Positions 62,852 to 64,000 of a stretch of DNA of 64,000 nt are shown here, in pieces. The notes under the pieces are model-generated. The model was not told the origin of the DNA and did not search any database. It was given only the letters and a program-made list of their open reading frames with translations. The stretch comes from CAYPJE01 sp964410945 (lineage in GTDB: Bacteria; Fidelibacterota; Marinisomatia; Marinisomatales; TCS56): NCBI GenBank assembly GCA_964410945.1, contig CAYPJE010000007.1, positions 30,404 through 94,403 on the forward strand, written 5' to 3'. The position numbers and the translations under genes are program-made. Within the stretch, counting starts at the first letter, position 1; each line of letters begins with the position of its first letter.

Positions 62852-63728
62852 TGATGTTATTTAAGCTAAAATATCTTTTTATCTCATCGTAGTATTTTGA
62901 GTAACTTAGTTTAAGAATTTCATCAACTGTTTTCTCTTTTACAATATTACTCACTATTTCAAAACCATAATAATAAGCTAATCTTCCTTCCCACAACTTT
63001 TCAGGATTTATTATACTGAAAAACTCAAACTGATAATTATCATTCCAATATCCGTTTGCGATTAAGTCATTCATCGGTTTTGAATAATTTTCTATTACCT
63101 TGCTTGAGTGCGCCTTCCAATTTGATACTCCTTGTTCGTCAAGAAAACCTAACCAGAATACATCTTCATCGGTTTCATTAGTTAAAACTCTTGCGGTATA
63201 TGTTGCTAATCCTTCAACTATTAATCTTTTTATGACTCTCTCGCCTTGATTCGAAAAGTTTCGAAAATACATGTCAGGATTTAGCTTATAATGTATTGGA
63301 TGAGTTATTTCATGTACTAGAAATGATACTGGATTATAGTTTTCTAAAGCAGCTGAATAAGCTAAAAGATCTATCACCATATAGCTCTTATCACCAATCA
63401 TTATTCCTTGAGAATCAACTGTACTATCTCCTAACAATAAAACAATTCCGTCTATAAAATAATCTGTGAACAATATGTTATTTTCTTCAACCAGTATATT
63501 TACATTTTCTTTAATGATTTGAATACTTTTCTCTATTCTTGAAAGATTTTGATTAGTCAACAGACTAATGTCTTCGCATATTAACTCAGTTAATCTCTCA
63601 TTTGTCCTTTTAAAGTTGTTAAGAAAACAATTTAATGCAAAATATTCCTGAAATAAAGCGCTCTTGTACACCTTATTTTCTATATTGTTGTCATTCAATT
63701 GTTCCTTAAACAGTTCTATATAATTCAT
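62847..63728 (-). CDS. Hypothetical gluzincin-like metalloprotease in an AT-rich cassette
   Basis: A 293-residue protein with an HExxH zinc motif in SFLVHEITHPIHYK and a downstream Glu in IVEGLATYTARVL, the arrangement of gluzincin peptidases such as DUF2268-like proteins. It lacks a signal peptide. The codon use is much more AT-rich than in the rest of the window, suggesting recent transfer. It is bounded on both sides by imperfect inverted repeats ending in TATAAC/GTTATA. I do not recognise a specific family. Confidence 0.6.
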   Translation of the reverse strand: MNYIELFKEQLNDNNIENKVYKSALFQEYFALNCFLNNFKRTNERLTELICEDISLLTNQNLSRIEKSIQIIKENVNILVEENNILFTDYFIDGIVLLLGDSTVDSQGIMIGDKSYMVIDLLAYSAALENYNPVSFLVHEITHPIHYKLNPDMYFRNFSNQGERVIKRLIVEGLATYTARVLTNETDEDVFWLGFLDEQGVSNWKAHSSKVIENYSKPMNDLIANGYWNDNYQFEFFSIINPEKLWEGRLAYYYGFEIVSNIVKEKTVDEILKLSYSKYYDEIKRYFSLNNII

Positions 63729-63752
63729 TTTTCCCTCTGCTTATATAGTTTC

Positions 63753-63979
63753 ATATAACGTGTTGCAGCTATGGCACGTGGCCGATTTCTACTCAAATTT
63801 ATGTTGATTTCCTTTATGTTTAATTTACTATTCATTTGTCTTGATGAACCTAACGCGGCCATGTGCTATTAGGTGCTGTTGTGTGTATGTGCTATATTTT
63901 ATTTGTCTTTTATAGTTTTAATTAAATCCTTGTCTTTATATATTTCCTGGATTCAAGTAGTAAGTGCAACACGTGATAT
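63753..63979. repeat. Nested imperfect inverted repeat (attC-like) at the right edge
   Basis: Outer arms ATATAACGTGTTGC (63753-63766) and GCAACACGTGATAT (63966-63979) pair at 13 of 14 positions. Inner arms GCACGTGGCCG (63774-63784) and CGGCCATGTGC (63856-63866) pair at 10 of 11. It lies just upstream of the minus-strand cassette ORF and mirrors the repeat at 62687-62851. No gene is visible in 63729-64000. Confidence 0.5.
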
Positions 63980-64000
63980 TTCTCTGAAAAATACTTGATT

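Overview
The window is about 64 kb of bacterial chromosome of moderate GC, most likely from the Fibrobacteres-Chlorobi-Bacteroidetes (FCB) group in the broad sense (Bacteroidota, Calditrichota or Marinimicrobia-like). The main evidence is two large exported proteins ending in canonical type A type-IX-secretion (T9SS) sorting domains (32607-34553 and 59018-61804), together with many Sec signal peptides and lipoproteins. A glycyl radical enzyme with its activase points to an anaerobic or facultatively anaerobic life. No rRNA, tRNA or CRISPR array was found.

Layout. (1) 1-9448: a molybdenum-hydroxylase and purine locus. It starts with the cut-off end of one FAD subunit and a REP-associated tyrosine transposase, followed by ygfK, an 8-oxoguanine-deaminase-like amidohydrolase, and FAD, [2Fe-2S] and molybdopterin subunits in overlapping reading frames. 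(2) 9449-10758: a 1.3-kb non-coding region with four copies of a twin-hairpin repeat and an array of degenerate 22-bp direct repeats. (3) 10759-18217: lspA, a small SpoIIAA-like protein, a pair of exported amidohydrolase-like proteins, an SDR enzyme and a soluble hybrid histidine kinase. (4) 18438-21600: a radical-SAM activase and a glycyl radical enzyme whose active site matches trans-4-hydroxy-L-proline dehydratase (HypD). (5) 21607-35014: housekeeping and small genes (response regulator, 2H phosphoesterase, isochorismatase, TPR proteins, ispG, comM/yifB, diheme cytochrome, MaoC hydratase, exported Pcm, M1 aminopeptidase, dUTPase). (6) 35039-37154: a CIRCE operator, groES-groEL and a terminator. 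(7) 37155-37957: a non-coding region with a second 22-bp degenerate array. (8) 37958-41035: two nitroreductases, a membrane-anchored serine hydrolase and a 52-residue membrane peptide. (9) 41196-58916: two divergent operons for amino-sugar, chitin or peptidoglycan use. One holds a glycosyltransferase, sugar kinase, SpoIID protein, AmpG-like transporter and NagX-like acetyltransferase. The other holds an esterase/beta-lactamase fusion, Na+ symporter, GNAT, AnmK, polysaccharide deacetylase, GH9 and GH20. (10) 59018-64000: a T9SS surface protein, a small membrane protein, and an AT-rich end where two minus-strand ORFs are bounded by large imperfect inverted repeats ending in TATAAC/GTTATA, resembling integron-like gene cassettes.

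How the genes work together. The left locus should oxidise and deaminate purines. The HypD pair should dehydrate hydroxyproline to pyrroline-5-carboxylate. The large divergent locus should hydrolyse GlcNAc-containing polymers outside the cell, import the products and phosphorylate GlcNAc and anhydro-MurNAc.

The most novel signal I see is the pair of 22-bp arrays (10132-10527 and 37670-37933). They differ in sequence, but both keep strict 22-bp register, and each unit carries a two-fold-symmetric core of the form RANYGNNYRNTY. I know of no described element that fits them.
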